DNA of 64,000 bases from Cobetia sp. cqz5-12 (lineage in GTDB: Bacteria; Pseudomonadota; Gammaproteobacteria; Pseudomonadales; Halomonadaceae), in contig NZ_CP044522.1 of assembly GCF_016495405.1 (NCBI RefSeq), forward strand, positions 1,302,001 to 1,366,000, given 5' to 3'. A model generated the notes under the pieces. That model did not search any database, was not told the origin of the DNA, and saw nothing but the letters and a program-made list of their open reading frames with translations. Shown piece by piece: positions 1 through 8,609 of the stretch; positions within the stretch are counted from its first letter, which is position 1, and every line of letters starts with the position of its first letter. The position numbers and the translations under genes are program-made.

Positions 1-42
1 CTGGCGTGCAGGAATGACGGGGCTCTCGATGGAGGAAATACC

Positions 43-1173
43 ATGCGGTCCTCAGCTGATGCATCCTGCGGCCAGGCGTCTGGCAAGCAGTCCTCGACCT
101 CGTCGGGGCATATTCCCCGCGACATGTCGCGCCGCCTTTCCGGCGACTGGGTCTTGTCATTGGTGGTGCCGGTGATGAATGAGGAGGAGACCATCGGTCT
201 CTTTCTGGAGGCCATCGAGAAGACCCTGGGCTCGCAGGTACCGCATCTTGAAGTGCTGTTCGTCGATGATGGCTCGACCGACGGTACCCTGGCGTGTCTG
301 GAGGCCGCGGCGGCCGGCGATGCTCGCGTGCGTTACCTGAGTCTGACGCGCAATTTCGGCAAGGAAGCGGCCATGTCCGCCGGGATCGAGCAGGCGCGTG
401 GCGATGCCGTCGTGCCGATGGATGTCGACCTGCAGGACCCGCCGGAGGTAATCCTCGAGTTCATCAGCCAATGGCAGGCCGGCTATGACATGGTCTATGG
501 CGTGCGCGCCGCGCGCGATGAGGACACCGCCACCAAGCGCAAGACGGCTGGCTGGTTCTACCGCGTCTTCAATCGCCTGACCTTCACCGAGATACCGCGC
601 GATGCGGGCGATTTCCGCCTGCTGGATCGCCGTGTCGTCGAGGCGCTGCGGCGCCTGCCCGAGCGCAACCGCTTCATGAAGGGTCTGTTCTCGTGGCCTG
701 GCTATCGCTCGGTGGGCGTCACCTACCAGCGCCCGTCGCGCACGGCCGGCACCACCAAGTTCAACTACTGGAAGCTGTGGAACTTCGCCCTCGATGGCGT
801 GGTGAGCTTCTCGACCTGGCCGCTACGGGTCTGGACCTATATCGGCAGTGTCGTCGCCGCCATGTCTTTCCTCTATATCCTGGTGATCATCAGCAAGACC
901 GTGCTGTTCGGCGCCGATGCGCCGGGCTATGCCTCTCTGATGGTCGCGATCCTGTTCTTCGGCGGCATGCAGCTGATCTCGATCGGCGTGCTGGGCGAAT
1001 ACCTCGGTCGTCTGTTTATGGAAACCAAGCAGCGTCCGCTTTACCTGATCGACCATGACAGCTTGCACGACAGCCCGCAGGGCAGCGTGTCACCGGACAG
1101 GGGGCTTGACAGTGGTCTGAGCACTGCGCGAGTCGTGCGCGGTGCGGCGCGAGGTGAATCACTTGAGCGCTGA
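43..1173 (+). CDS. Polyprenyl-phosphate glycosyltransferase, GT2 family (GtrB/DPM1-like)
   Basis: 376 aa. A GT2 domain occupies about residues 38-270, with the nucleotide-sugar motif VVPVMNEEE near the start, FVDDGSTDGT, and DVDLQDPP as the metal-binding acidic motif. Two C-terminal membrane segments (about 265-335) match the GtrB/ArnC/YfdH type, which loads a sugar onto undecaprenyl phosphate at the inner membrane. The start at 43 is supported by GGAGG 7 nt upstream. The N-terminal 30 residues are Ser-rich and outside the domain; a second ATG at 124 is possible. The GtrA gene overlaps the 3' end, so the two are probably cotranslated. The sugar donor cannot be read from sequence. Confidence 0.88.
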   Translation: MRSSADASCGQASGKQSSTSSGHIPRDMSRRLSGDWVLSLVVPVMNEEETIGLFLEAIEKTLGSQVPHLEVLFVDDGSTDGTLACLEAAAAGDARVRYLSLTRNFGKEAAMSAGIEQARGDAVVPMDVDLQDPPEVILEFISQWQAGYDMVYGVRAARDEDTATKRKTAGWFYRVFNRLTFTEIPRDAGDFRLLDRRVVEALRRLPERNRFMKGLFSWPGYRSVGVTYQRPSRTAGTTKFNYWKLWNFALDGVVSFSTWPLRVWTYIGSVVAAMSFLYILVIISKTVLFGADAPGYASLMVAILFFGGMQLISIGVLGEYLGRLFMETKQRPLYLIDHDSLHDSPQGSVSPDRGLDSGLSTARVVRGAARGESLER

Positions 1174-1597
1174 TCGTGAGGGCGTCACCGAGACTGACAG
1201 GCCAGTCGCTGCGCGCGCCAGGGAGGAGGCGGGCACCGCGACTCGTTTCGGGCTGGTCGGGCTGGCCGCGACGGGAGTTCACCTGGGCGTTGCTGCCTTG
1301 CTGCTGTTCCTGTGGCCGCAGCTCAATGAGTTCATCGCCAATATCATTGCCTTCTGCGTGGCGTTTCAGGTCTCACTGGTCGGCCATCGCCGGCTGACCT
1401 TCAAGCGCCAGGGCAGTGCCTGGCGCTTCGGACTGGTCGCGGCGGGCGGCTTTGCGCTCAACAATGGCCTCTTGGCACTGTTGATGCAGGGGTTGGATCT
1501 GTCGGGCTTCGTCGCCATCGCGATCGCAACGCTCTCGGTGCCGATCGTGACCTATCTGGCCTCACGGCTGTGGGCCTTCAAGGAAGACCATGCATGA
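1163..1597 (+). CDS. GtrA family membrane protein (putative glycolipid flippase)
   Basis: About 144 aa with four predicted membrane helices. It has the GtrA-type opening (RFGLVGLAATGVHLGVAALL) and the closing YLASRLWAFK. GtrA proteins are thought to flip undecaprenyl-phosphate-linked sugar to the periplasm. I chose the TTG at 1163 because GAGG lies 8 nt upstream; GTG at 1142 is an in-frame alternative with no clear ribosome site. The gene overlaps the preceding glycosyltransferase by 11 bp, and its stop overlaps the next start (ATGA). This is a tightly coupled three-gene module for O-antigen or cell-envelope glycan modification. Confidence 0.85.
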   Translation: MSADREGVTETDRPVAARAREEAGTATRFGLVGLAATGVHLGVAALLLFLWPQLNEFIANIIAFCVAFQVSLVGHRRLTFKRQGSAWRFGLVAAGGFALNNGLLALLMQGLDLSGFVAIAIATLSVPIVTYLASRLWAFKEDHA

Positions 1598-2793
1598 ATG
1601 ACAGCGTCACCGCAGGACCGCGCTCGACGCTGGGAGAGCGCCTCAAGACACTGGCGGCCGAGACGCCGCCCCCCTCTGAGGCACTCGCGCGGGCACAGGC
1701 CGTGCGTATCCCCTGGGGACACATCCTGCTGGCGTTGCTGGTGACGCGCGCAGTCTGGCTCGCCATCGCGCTGTGGGGCGATCACAGCTATCTGCACGCC
1801 ATGGCGCAGTTCGATGGCAGCTGGTTCAAGGGCATCATGACGCGCGGCTACGATGTCGAGGCGCGCGGCATGAGCGATGGCGACGCCGCCAACTGGGCGT
1901 TCTTTCCGCTCTATCCGGTGCTGCTGTGGCTGGTGACACTGGGCGGTCAGCTGGACCCCGAACTGATGGGCGTGCTCTTGAGCAATGCCCTGCTGGCCGT
2001 CGCGTTGGGGCTGGGCTGTCGTTATCTGGCCATCACGCGTCCCGGCGCGCCGTTGCTGCTGTTCGTGTGGCTGGCGGCCAGCATGCCCTACAGTTTCTAC
2101 TTCAGTGCGCTCTATTCCGAGTCCCTTTTCTGGCTGCTGTGTCTGGCGTCATTGATCGACTGGCGCTGTCAGCGCACCGGCCGCGTCATGCTGTGGACCT
2201 TCCTGCTGTCGATGACACGCGCCACCGGGGTGTTCTGGGTCATCGCGATGGGGATCGAGCTTGTGGCGCGCCTGCGCCTGCGCGCCTTCGCCGAGCTGTG
2301 GCGGCGGTCCGATTGGCTGCTGATCGGCGTGGTAGGACCATTGGGGCTGTTTCTGTTCATGGCGCTTCTTTATCACCGCACGGGCGACGCGCTGGCCTTC
2401 AGCCATGTGCAGATTTCCTGGGGCCGTGAGATGGGCAACCCCCTCGCCAACCTCATTGAAGGGCTGAGCTACTGGCAGAGCGTACCGGAGACGCTGCGTC
2501 CGGCGTGGCAGGCGAGCATGGCACTGGTCGGTGTCGGTCTGATCGGCTGGCTGGGCCTGCAGCGGCGCTGGCTGGAGATGGGGCTGGCGGGTTTCACGCT
2601 TCTCATACCGCTGGCGACCGGGTTGGACGCCATTCCGCGCTACATGATCGGCATGCCGGTGTTCGTGCTGGCCTTGCATGACCTGCTCACTCGTCTGCCA
2701 CGCACGCTGGCCTGGGGCCTGGTCATGCTGGGCGCGCTCGCTAATCTCTGGCTGGTGGAGAACTGGTATGACACCGTCTTCTGGCTTGTCTGA
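1594..2793 (+). CDS. PIG-V-like integral membrane glycosyltransferase
   Basis: About 399 aa with roughly ten membrane helices. After the first helix an acidic periplasmic loop reads QFDGSWFKGIMTRGYD and is followed by NWAFFPLYP. This is the pattern of PIG-V-like mannosyltransferases, which use polyprenyl-phosphate sugars on the outer face. The start is the ATG in the ATGA overlap with the GtrA gene; an upstream in-frame ATG at 1570 lies deep inside GtrA. In a Gtr cassette this gene takes the place of the serotype-specific transferase. Acceptor and sugar are unknown. Confidence 0.75.
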   Translation: MNDSVTAGPRSTLGERLKTLAAETPPPSEALARAQAVRIPWGHILLALLVTRAVWLAIALWGDHSYLHAMAQFDGSWFKGIMTRGYDVEARGMSDGDAANWAFFPLYPVLLWLVTLGGQLDPELMGVLLSNALLAVALGLGCRYLAITRPGAPLLLFVWLAASMPYSFYFSALYSESLFWLLCLASLIDWRCQRTGRVMLWTFLLSMTRATGVFWVIAMGIELVARLRLRAFAELWRRSDWLLIGVVGPLGLFLFMALLYHRTGDALAFSHVQISWGREMGNPLANLIEGLSYWQSVPETLRPAWQASMALVGVGLIGWLGLQRRWLEMGLAGFTLLIPLATGLDAIPRYMIGMPVFVLALHDLLTRLPRTLAWGLVMLGALANLWLVENWYDTVFWLV

Positions 2794-3463
2794 TGCGCTG
2801 TATGGCGCGCCACGGCCACGGCGCAGTCAGCGGGGTTGGTGGCTGCTGGCCACCGTCGTGGTGCTGGCCTTCGAACTCACCCTGCTGTGGCTGGCGCGCA
2901 CGCCCAAGGTCGATGAGCACTACCGGCGTTACTTCATCGAGCATGCCACCACCTGTTATCGGCCGATGGGCGAGGTGCCGGTACTGACGCCGGGTGAGCG
3001 CTACCCCATCCGCAAGGGCGAGCCGCTGGGCAATTGCGGCGTGCTGTGGGCCGGTTTCTACTCGCCCAAGCAAGACGTGCCGGTCAGTGCGCGGCTGGCG
3101 GAGGTCACGCTGCGCCTGCGGGTCGCGCCCGATGTCTCACCGGCAGGCTCGCAGGCCGTGGTCGTGGCGCTTGAGCTGTCACGCTTTCCGGATTCGGCCG
3201 CCGCACAGCCGGTGGAAGTCATGATCGGGGAGCAGACCGTCACGCGTTGGCCAGTGGGCGGCCGTTATGAGCGCTTCGAGGTCGAGGTGCCCGCCGCGCT
3301 GATCGCAAGCGATGGCAGCTTCAGCCTGACCCTCAAGGGGCCGCCGCCCATCGCGCCACGCGATGCGGGTCTGGATGCCAACAAGTTTCCCGTGGGCCTG
3401 CGCCTGGACGCGCTGACGCTGCGCTCGCCGCTGGGACTGACGCCCGCTCGAGCGCAGCCCTGA
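2768..3463 (+). CDS. Hypothetical membrane-anchored periplasmic protein of the glycosyltransferase cluster
   Basis: 231 aa. One N-terminal membrane anchor (about residues 22-41) is followed by a soluble domain rich in beta-type sequence. The start at 2768 follows a GGAG about 10 nt upstream and lies 26 bp inside the preceding gene, so the two are cotranslated. I recognise no family. Its place at the end of the gtrB-gtrA-PIG-V module suggests an accessory role in the same envelope glycosylation. A cluster of Cys residues early in the soluble domain (CYRP, GNCG) may form a disulfide. Confidence 0.7.
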   Translation: MTPSSGLSDALYGAPRPRRSQRGWWLLATVVVLAFELTLLWLARTPKVDEHYRRYFIEHATTCYRPMGEVPVLTPGERYPIRKGEPLGNCGVLWAGFYSPKQDVPVSARLAEVTLRLRVAPDVSPAGSQAVVVALELSRFPDSAAAQPVEVMIGEQTVTRWPVGGRYERFEVEVPAALIASDGSFSLTLKGPPPIAPRDAGLDANKFPVGLRLDALTLRSPLGLTPARAQP

Positions 3464-3669
3464 ATGGATGAATGGCCTGGCAGGCACGCTGCTTCAGCGG
3501 CAAGAGCACTGACGTGACGCCAATAGTCAGGTAAATTGTGCGCGCGTGAATACCCAATGATCCGTTCGGCCGAGTGCCTGTGCGTCCCCGGCGCACGCCT
3601 CGTGCCCTATAACGATAAAGCACCCGGTAGTCTGCTGACTGCCATGCAAGGGCTGCTCAAGGAGTTGTC

Positions 3670-4509
3670 GTGGAATTTTTGAATGCCATTCCCATGGATA
3701 CCAGTCAGCTGTTCGAGATAGGGCTGCAATGGGGCGGAACCCTGCTGTCGGCGCTGGCTGTGCTGGTCTTCGGCATGTGGGTCGCCAAGCGTCTGACCCA
3801 GTGGGCGACCTCGCTGCTGCACCGCAAGAGCATGGACGAGGCGGCGGCCGGTTTCGTCGGTCAGATCGCCTACGCCATTCTGGTCGTCATGGTGCTGCTC
3901 ACCGCCCTGGACCAGCTCGGTGTGGATACCACCTCCATGATCGCTGCGCTGGGTGCGGCGGGTCTGGCGATCGGTCTGGCGCTGCAGAGCTCGCTGTCCA
4001 ATCTGGCCTCCGGCTTCCTGCTGGTCACGCTGCGTCCGTTCAAGAAGGGCGATTACGTCGAAGCCGCCGGGACCTCCGGTAGTGTCGATCAGATCACCAT
4101 GCTGCAGACCCGCCTGGTGACGCCGGACAATCGCAAGGTCACCGTGCCGAACTCCAGCGTCATGTCCAACACCATCACCAACTACTCGGCGCTGCCGACG
4201 CGTCGTCTGGACCTGGTCGTCGGTGTCAGCTATGACGACGACATCCGTCAGGTCAAGGCGGTGCTCGAGGAGCTGGTCGCCGGTGACGAGCGCATCATGA
4301 AGGAGCCGTCCTACCTGATCGCCGTGGCGGAACTGGCCGACAGCTCGGTCAACTTCAACTTCCGCATGTGGTGCAAGGCCTCCGACTACTGGGCGCTGAA
4401 GTGGGACATGACCGAACGCATCAAGCTGACCTTCGATGAGCGCGGCATCAGCATTCCCTATCCGCAGCGCGATGTGCACTTCCATCAGGCCAGCACGCCG
4501 GCCGAGTAA
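3670..4509 (+). CDS. mscS: Small-conductance mechanosensitive channel, MscS family
   Basis: 279 aa, close to the 286 aa of E. coli MscS. Three N-terminal helices are present. The pore helix carries the Gly/Ala-rich motif (ALGAAGLAIGLALQ), followed by SNLASGFLL and the beta domain (VTVPNSSVMSNTITNYS). It releases osmolytes on hypo-osmotic shock, apt for a salt-tolerant host. The GTG start at 3670 is preceded by AAGGAG with 5 nt spacing. The gene stands alone: 206 bp separate it from the upstream cluster and a strong terminator follows. Confidence 0.93.
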   Translation: MEFLNAIPMDTSQLFEIGLQWGGTLLSALAVLVFGMWVAKRLTQWATSLLHRKSMDEAAAGFVGQIAYAILVVMVLLTALDQLGVDTTSMIAALGAAGLAIGLALQSSLSNLASGFLLVTLRPFKKGDYVEAAGTSGSVDQITMLQTRLVTPDNRKVTVPNSSVMSNTITNYSALPTRRLDLVVGVSYDDDIRQVKAVLEELVAGDERIMKEPSYLIAVAELADSSVNFNFRMWCKASDYWALKWDMTERIKLTFDERGISIPYPQRDVHFHQASTPAE

Positions 4510-4536
4510 CTTACGCATCACGTATGCAGGTCGACA

Positions 4537-4561
4537 ACGCCACCCTTGGGTGGCGTTTTTC
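4537..4561 (+). terminator. Intrinsic terminator after mscS
   Basis: GC-rich inverted repeat ACGCCACCC / GGGTGGCGT with a short loop, followed by a run of T, 28 bp after the mscS stop. Confidence 0.88.
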
Positions 4562-4653
4562 ATGGGCTTTCGTCGGGGCATTCCATCGCGCCCCGAGTCA
4601 GGTACTCTCGACGTCATCCGTCCTGCGTGTCGTTCTGATCGGGAGTCCAGTGC

Positions 4654-6534
4654 ATGACAAGGTCGCAGTCGTTGTCCCAAGCGTGTGATGCCGCTGATGT
4701 CAGGCGACGTCAGGCATGGCGCATTCTGCTTGCCAGTCTCGTAGTGATCGGCCTCGGGCTTGTGCCATTGATCGCCACGCACGCGCTGTATCTGGATGAC
4801 ATGAGTCGTGCGCTGGATGGCTATTTCGGCTGGATGCTCAATGCGCGCCCGGCCGCCGAGGGCATCATGCGCCTGCTGGGCTTCGGCGATGTGCTGGTCA
4901 ATATCGCGCCCTTGCCGCAACTGGCAGCCTGGGGGCTGGCGGCGGGCATGGCGCTGGCCTGGTGGCGATGGCTGCCGGGGCTTTCGCTGGTGGGCTGCGT
5001 AGCGGGCAATGCGCTGATCTGGCTGACGCCCTTCACCCTGCAGAATTTCAGCTATGTCTTCGACAGCCTGCCGATGAGCGTGGCGCTGGCCAGTGCCATA
5101 CTGGCCAGTCTCGTGTTGCGTCCTGGCGGGAAAAGCGGGGTAGAGGGAGAGCCAGCCGGAGGGATAAGCGAAGGGCGAGGCCCATGGCCAGTCTGGCAGC
5201 CACCGCTGAGCGCCTTGCTGCTGTTGTTGCTGGCGCTGTGCTGCTATCAACCGGCCCTGAATGCCTTTCTGGTGCTGAGCCTGCTCGAAGCCCTGTTCGC
5301 GGGTGCTGCCAGCACGTCGCTGTGGTCGCGCTGGCGGATGCTGTTGCAGCGTGGGACGCTGGCCTTCGTCGCCTTGCTGCTCTATCTGCCCATCACGCGC
5401 CTGCTGGTGGCGGGCGAATACAGTCAGCAGCATGGCCAGATGCTGCCCTTCGCTGACCCTCAGGCCTTGCTGGCGGGACTCGAGCACAACCTGACTGTGG
5501 TGCTGGGCGCGCTGCGTGAGGGGCTGGGGCAGGTCACGCTGCTGCTCAGTCTGTTACTGCTGGTCGGGGTGGCGCTGTTGCGACTCCTGCCTCGTGGCGC
5601 GCCTGTGCGTCAGGTAGAAGCCGCTGGCGCACCCGAGGGCAGGTCTCGCTCGACGCGCCAGCTATCCCTGCAGCGCATGAGCTGGGCCCTGTGGGCGCTG
5701 CTGCTGGTTCCTGCTCTGTGGGGGCCGATGCTGTTGCTGGCCGAGCCGGTATTTCATTCGCGCACCCTGATCGCCTGGGGGCCGCTGCTGGGTGGCGCCC
5801 TGATGCTGGCTCAGAGTACGAGTGAGAGTGTGAGTGCGAGCACGGAAGCAAGCGCAACGCAGAGCATGACTGAAGCGGCCGACACGCAGCGCAAGACACC
5901 TGTCCGGCGGCGTCTGACGCAGTGCCCTTTGAAGCAGTGTCTGTTGATCGTCGCCGGCCTGTTGCTGGTGCGCCATGTGGTGATCTTCGCCGCCTGGAGC
6001 AATGCGCTGGCCGCCCAGCAGGCTCATGAAACGCAGCTGGCTCGCACGCTGGTGGCTCAGGCGCGGGAGCAGGGCCTGCCGCTGGACTCGCCCCGCGACG
6101 CCGAGCGCTATCAGTCGCGCGATGCCTTGCCGGTACTGGTGCTGGGCGAGGCGCCAGTGGCGCCGCTGGCGCGAGTCGCCCGCCAGCAGGTGGCGGCTGT
6201 GGGCCAGAATCTGGTCGCCGCCTTCACGCCCGACAACTACTGGGCCGTGGTACGGCTGCGCCTGGCAGGCGCCAGCGCGGTGACCTTGCTGCGCGACGAG
6301 GCGCTCAAGGCACGCCTGCGAGCGCATTCGTCTTGTGCGCCGAGCGATGCTGTCAGTCAGTCCTCCGATCAGCCCACCAGTCAGCCTACCGGTCAGTCCT
6401 CAGCCCCTTCATCCGTTCAATCTCAAGCTCTGTCGCAAGTGCAGTCTCAAGTGCAATCGCCAGCGCTGTCACTGCAAGAGGGCGTCTGGGTGATCGATTT
6501 TCGCAAGCCTCGCCAATGTGATCAGGCCATATGA
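4654..6534 (+). CDS. GtrII-like integral membrane glucosyltransferase
   Basis: 626 aa, about 11-12 membrane helices. The first periplasmic loop has YLDDMSRALDGYFGW and NARP, the pattern of the glucosyltransferase (GtrII) domain that transfers a sugar from its polyprenyl carrier outside the cytoplasmic membrane. A helix-rich core is interrupted by a Ser/Thr-rich insert (about 390-420) and the protein ends in a Ser/Gln-rich low-complexity tail (about 565-610), both unusual for the family. It lies 3 kb from the gtrB/gtrA module and could share its carrier-linked sugar. Substrate is unknown. Confidence 0.75.
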   Translation: MTRSQSLSQACDAADVRRRQAWRILLASLVVIGLGLVPLIATHALYLDDMSRALDGYFGWMLNARPAAEGIMRLLGFGDVLVNIAPLPQLAAWGLAAGMALAWWRWLPGLSLVGCVAGNALIWLTPFTLQNFSYVFDSLPMSVALASAILASLVLRPGGKSGVEGEPAGGISEGRGPWPVWQPPLSALLLLLLALCCYQPALNAFLVLSLLEALFAGAASTSLWSRWRMLLQRGTLAFVALLLYLPITRLLVAGEYSQQHGQMLPFADPQALLAGLEHNLTVVLGALREGLGQVTLLLSLLLLVGVALLRLLPRGAPVRQVEAAGAPEGRSRSTRQLSLQRMSWALWALLLVPALWGPMLLLAEPVFHSRTLIAWGPLLGGALMLAQSTSESVSASTEASATQSMTEAADTQRKTPVRRRLTQCPLKQCLLIVAGLLLVRHVVIFAAWSNALAAQQAHETQLARTLVAQAREQGLPLDSPRDAERYQSRDALPVLVLGEAPVAPLARVARQQVAAVGQNLVAAFTPDNYWAVVRLRLAGASAVTLLRDEALKARLRAHSSCAPSDAVSQSSDQPTSQPTGQSSAPSSVQSQALSQVQSQVQSPALSLQEGVWVIDFRKPRQCDQAI

Positions 6535-6578
6535 GAAAGCCATGACAGCGTGAGTCAGTGAGGACCAGTTGCCATGAA

Positions 6579-6611
6579 CGACAACGCCGCCCCGAGGGGC
6601 GGCGTTGTCGT
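6579..6611. terminator. Terminator between convergent genes
   Basis: Long inverted repeat ACGACAACGCCGCC / GGCGGCGTTGTCGT between the GtrII-like gene (rightward) and putP (leftward). The symmetry suggests it serves both strands, though the T tracts are weak. Confidence 0.7.
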
Positions 6612-6664
6612 ATTCCCGATATGAACGGCAATACAGGCGTCAACAGTGTCTTGTCACACCTCGA

Positions 6665-8146
6665 TCAGGCGTGGTTCTCGACCTTGTCGAATTCCGTGGT
6701 GATGTCATCAGCCGGTGCTGCGCTCATGATGCTGACCACGTAGATGGCGATGTAGGCGAAGATGACGCCCGGCACGATCTCGTAGAGATCGAAGATGCCA
6801 CCGGACAGCTGCTTCCAGACCACCACGGTCACGCCACCGACGATGATGCCGGCCAGCGCGCCGAAGCGGTTCATGCGACGCCAGTACAGCGACATGATCA
6901 GAGCGGGGCCGAAGGCGGCACCGAAGCCGGCCCAGGCGTAGGACACCAGACCCAGCACGCTGGAGTTCGGGTCAAGCGCCAGGATCCAGGCGATGATGGC
7001 GATACCGACCACCGCGAAGCGACCGACCCACACCAGCTCGGACTGGGTCGCATCCTTCTTGAACAGCGCCTTGTAGAAGTCATCGGCCAGCGCAGAGGAC
7101 GACACCAGCAGCTGGGAGTCAGCGGTGGACATCACGGCAGCCAGGATGGCGGCCAGCAGCACGCCGGCAACCGCCGGGTGGAAGATGAAGTTCACCATGA
7201 CCATGAAGATCTTCTCGCTGTCGGCCAGGTCCTTCGGCACGTAGACGAGACCCAGCAGGCCGATGCAGATGGCCGCGAACAGACCCAGTGCGGACCAGAC
7301 GACGGCGATGGTGCGTGCGGTACCGACGTCCTTCTCGCTGCGGATGGCCGCGAAGCGCGCCAGGATGTGCGGCTGACCGAAGTAGCCCAGACCCCAGGCC
7401 AGTGAAGAGATGATGCCGACCAGCGTCAGCGCTTCGCCGGTGGAGGCGTCACGGAACCATTCCAGCAGCAGCGGGTTCTCGGCGGTGATGCGCGAGGTCG
7501 CTTCTGCCACGCCACCCATGTCGGTGAGTGCCACGATGGGCACCACGATCAGGGCAGCGGCCATCATCAGGCCCTGGATGAGGTCAGTCCATGACACGGC
7601 GAGGAAGCCGCCGAAGAAGGTGTAGGACACGATGGCGATGGTACCGACGGTCACGGCGATGGTGTAGTCGAGGCCGAAGACGGTCTCGAACAGCTTGCCA
7701 CCTGCCACCAGACCGGAGCTGGTGTAGAAGAGGAAGAACAGCAGGATGAAGACGGCCGAGATGACGCGCAACATCTTGGAGTTGTCACGGAAGCGTTTCT
7801 CGAAGTAATCCGGCAGCGTCAGCGAGTCGCTGGCGATGAAGCTGTAGATACGCAGGCGCTTGGCGACGATCAGCCAGTTGAGCCAGGTACCGGCCAGCAG
7901 ACCGATGCCGATCCAGGCAGCGGACAGGCCGCTGAGGTAGGCAGCGCCGGGCAGACCCAGCAGCAACCAGCCGGACATGTCAGACGCACCGGCGGAGATG
8001 GCGGACGTCCAGGGGCCCAATGAGCGGCCACCCAGGATGTAATCCGACATGTTGGAGGTGCGCTTGTAGGCCAGCAGGCCAATGCCGAGCATCACCGCCA
8101 GATAGATAGCGAACGTGATGAGTATGGTGGGGCTGTTATCGACCAT
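6665..8146 (-). CDS. putP: Sodium/proline symporter PutP
   Basis: 493 aa, SSS family with 13 helices. PutP signatures include YILGGRSLGPWTSAISAGASDMSG near the N terminus, which carries the Na+-site Asp and Ser residues, and the long C-terminal helical region. It imports proline with Na+. I chose the second ATG (8146) because it matches the usual PutP N terminus and AAAGGA lies upstream; an in-frame ATG at 8167 has no ribosome site. It lies downstream of putA in the same orientation, with a 463-bp gap, so it probably has its own promoter. Confidence 0.93.
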   Translation of the reverse strand: MVDNSPTILITFAIYLAVMLGIGLLAYKRTSNMSDYILGGRSLGPWTSAISAGASDMSGWLLLGLPGAAYLSGLSAAWIGIGLLAGTWLNWLIVAKRLRIYSFIASDSLTLPDYFEKRFRDNSKMLRVISAVFILLFFLFYTSSGLVAGGKLFETVFGLDYTIAVTVGTIAIVSYTFFGGFLAVSWTDLIQGLMMAAALIVVPIVALTDMGGVAEATSRITAENPLLLEWFRDASTGEALTLVGIISSLAWGLGYFGQPHILARFAAIRSEKDVGTARTIAVVWSALGLFAAICIGLLGLVYVPKDLADSEKIFMVMVNFIFHPAVAGVLLAAILAAVMSTADSQLLVSSSALADDFYKALFKKDATQSELVWVGRFAVVGIAIIAWILALDPNSSVLGLVSYAWAGFGAAFGPALIMSLYWRRMNRFGALAGIIVGGVTVVVWKQLSGGIFDLYEIVPGVIFAYIAIYVVSIMSAAPADDITTEFDKVENHA

Positions 8147-8609
8147 CGTGGAGTAAATCCTTTGCATTTATTGTTGTCGGACGGCGAGCGTCGTGATGAT
8201 TCACTGCCAGTGACGGTTCCTGTCAGACCGTCGCCGGGAGTCCTGCGTCATGCATCGAACGTCCTTCGAGGGCCATGTCGCGGCGGCTCTCGCAAGTTCC
8301 TGCCAATCTTGTACGTTCAGACTAGCGCATAAACGAATCTTCTGACGTTCATCCGTCCCCGCATATTGCCGTCGAGTCAAAAGGAAAAACGGCAACGGAC
8401 ACCGCAGGGCACGAGCATGAGGGGCCAGTCGCTGGCGATTCATGTCCGTGGGCGTCCCTGTCGGTGTCCGGGGCAGACGACGGCTTGCTCGCCGTCATCC
8501 ACTGGGCATCGTCCTGATGCCCTGTCACCTGGCTACCTCATGCACGTCCAGCATGCAGTCTTCCGCCAGGCATGACCTCTGCTGCTGCCGCGAGAGCAGG
8601 TAGCGTCGG
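8147..8609. other. putA-putP spacer with two hairpins, no gene seen
   Basis: 463 bp without a convincing gene. Two perfect hairpins lie near the putA end: GACGGC / GCCGTC at 8479-8496 and GGGCATC / GATGCCC at 8504-8522. Neither has a good T run, so they may be processing or attenuation signals on the putA transcript. The rest presumably holds the putP promoter. Open frames here are short and overlap on both strands. Confidence 0.45.

Noticed and set aside
3607..5487. 626-codon leftward frame opposite mscS and the GtrII-like gene
   Set aside because: Gln/His/Arg-rich shadow of two well-supported genes; no family pattern, no ribosome site.
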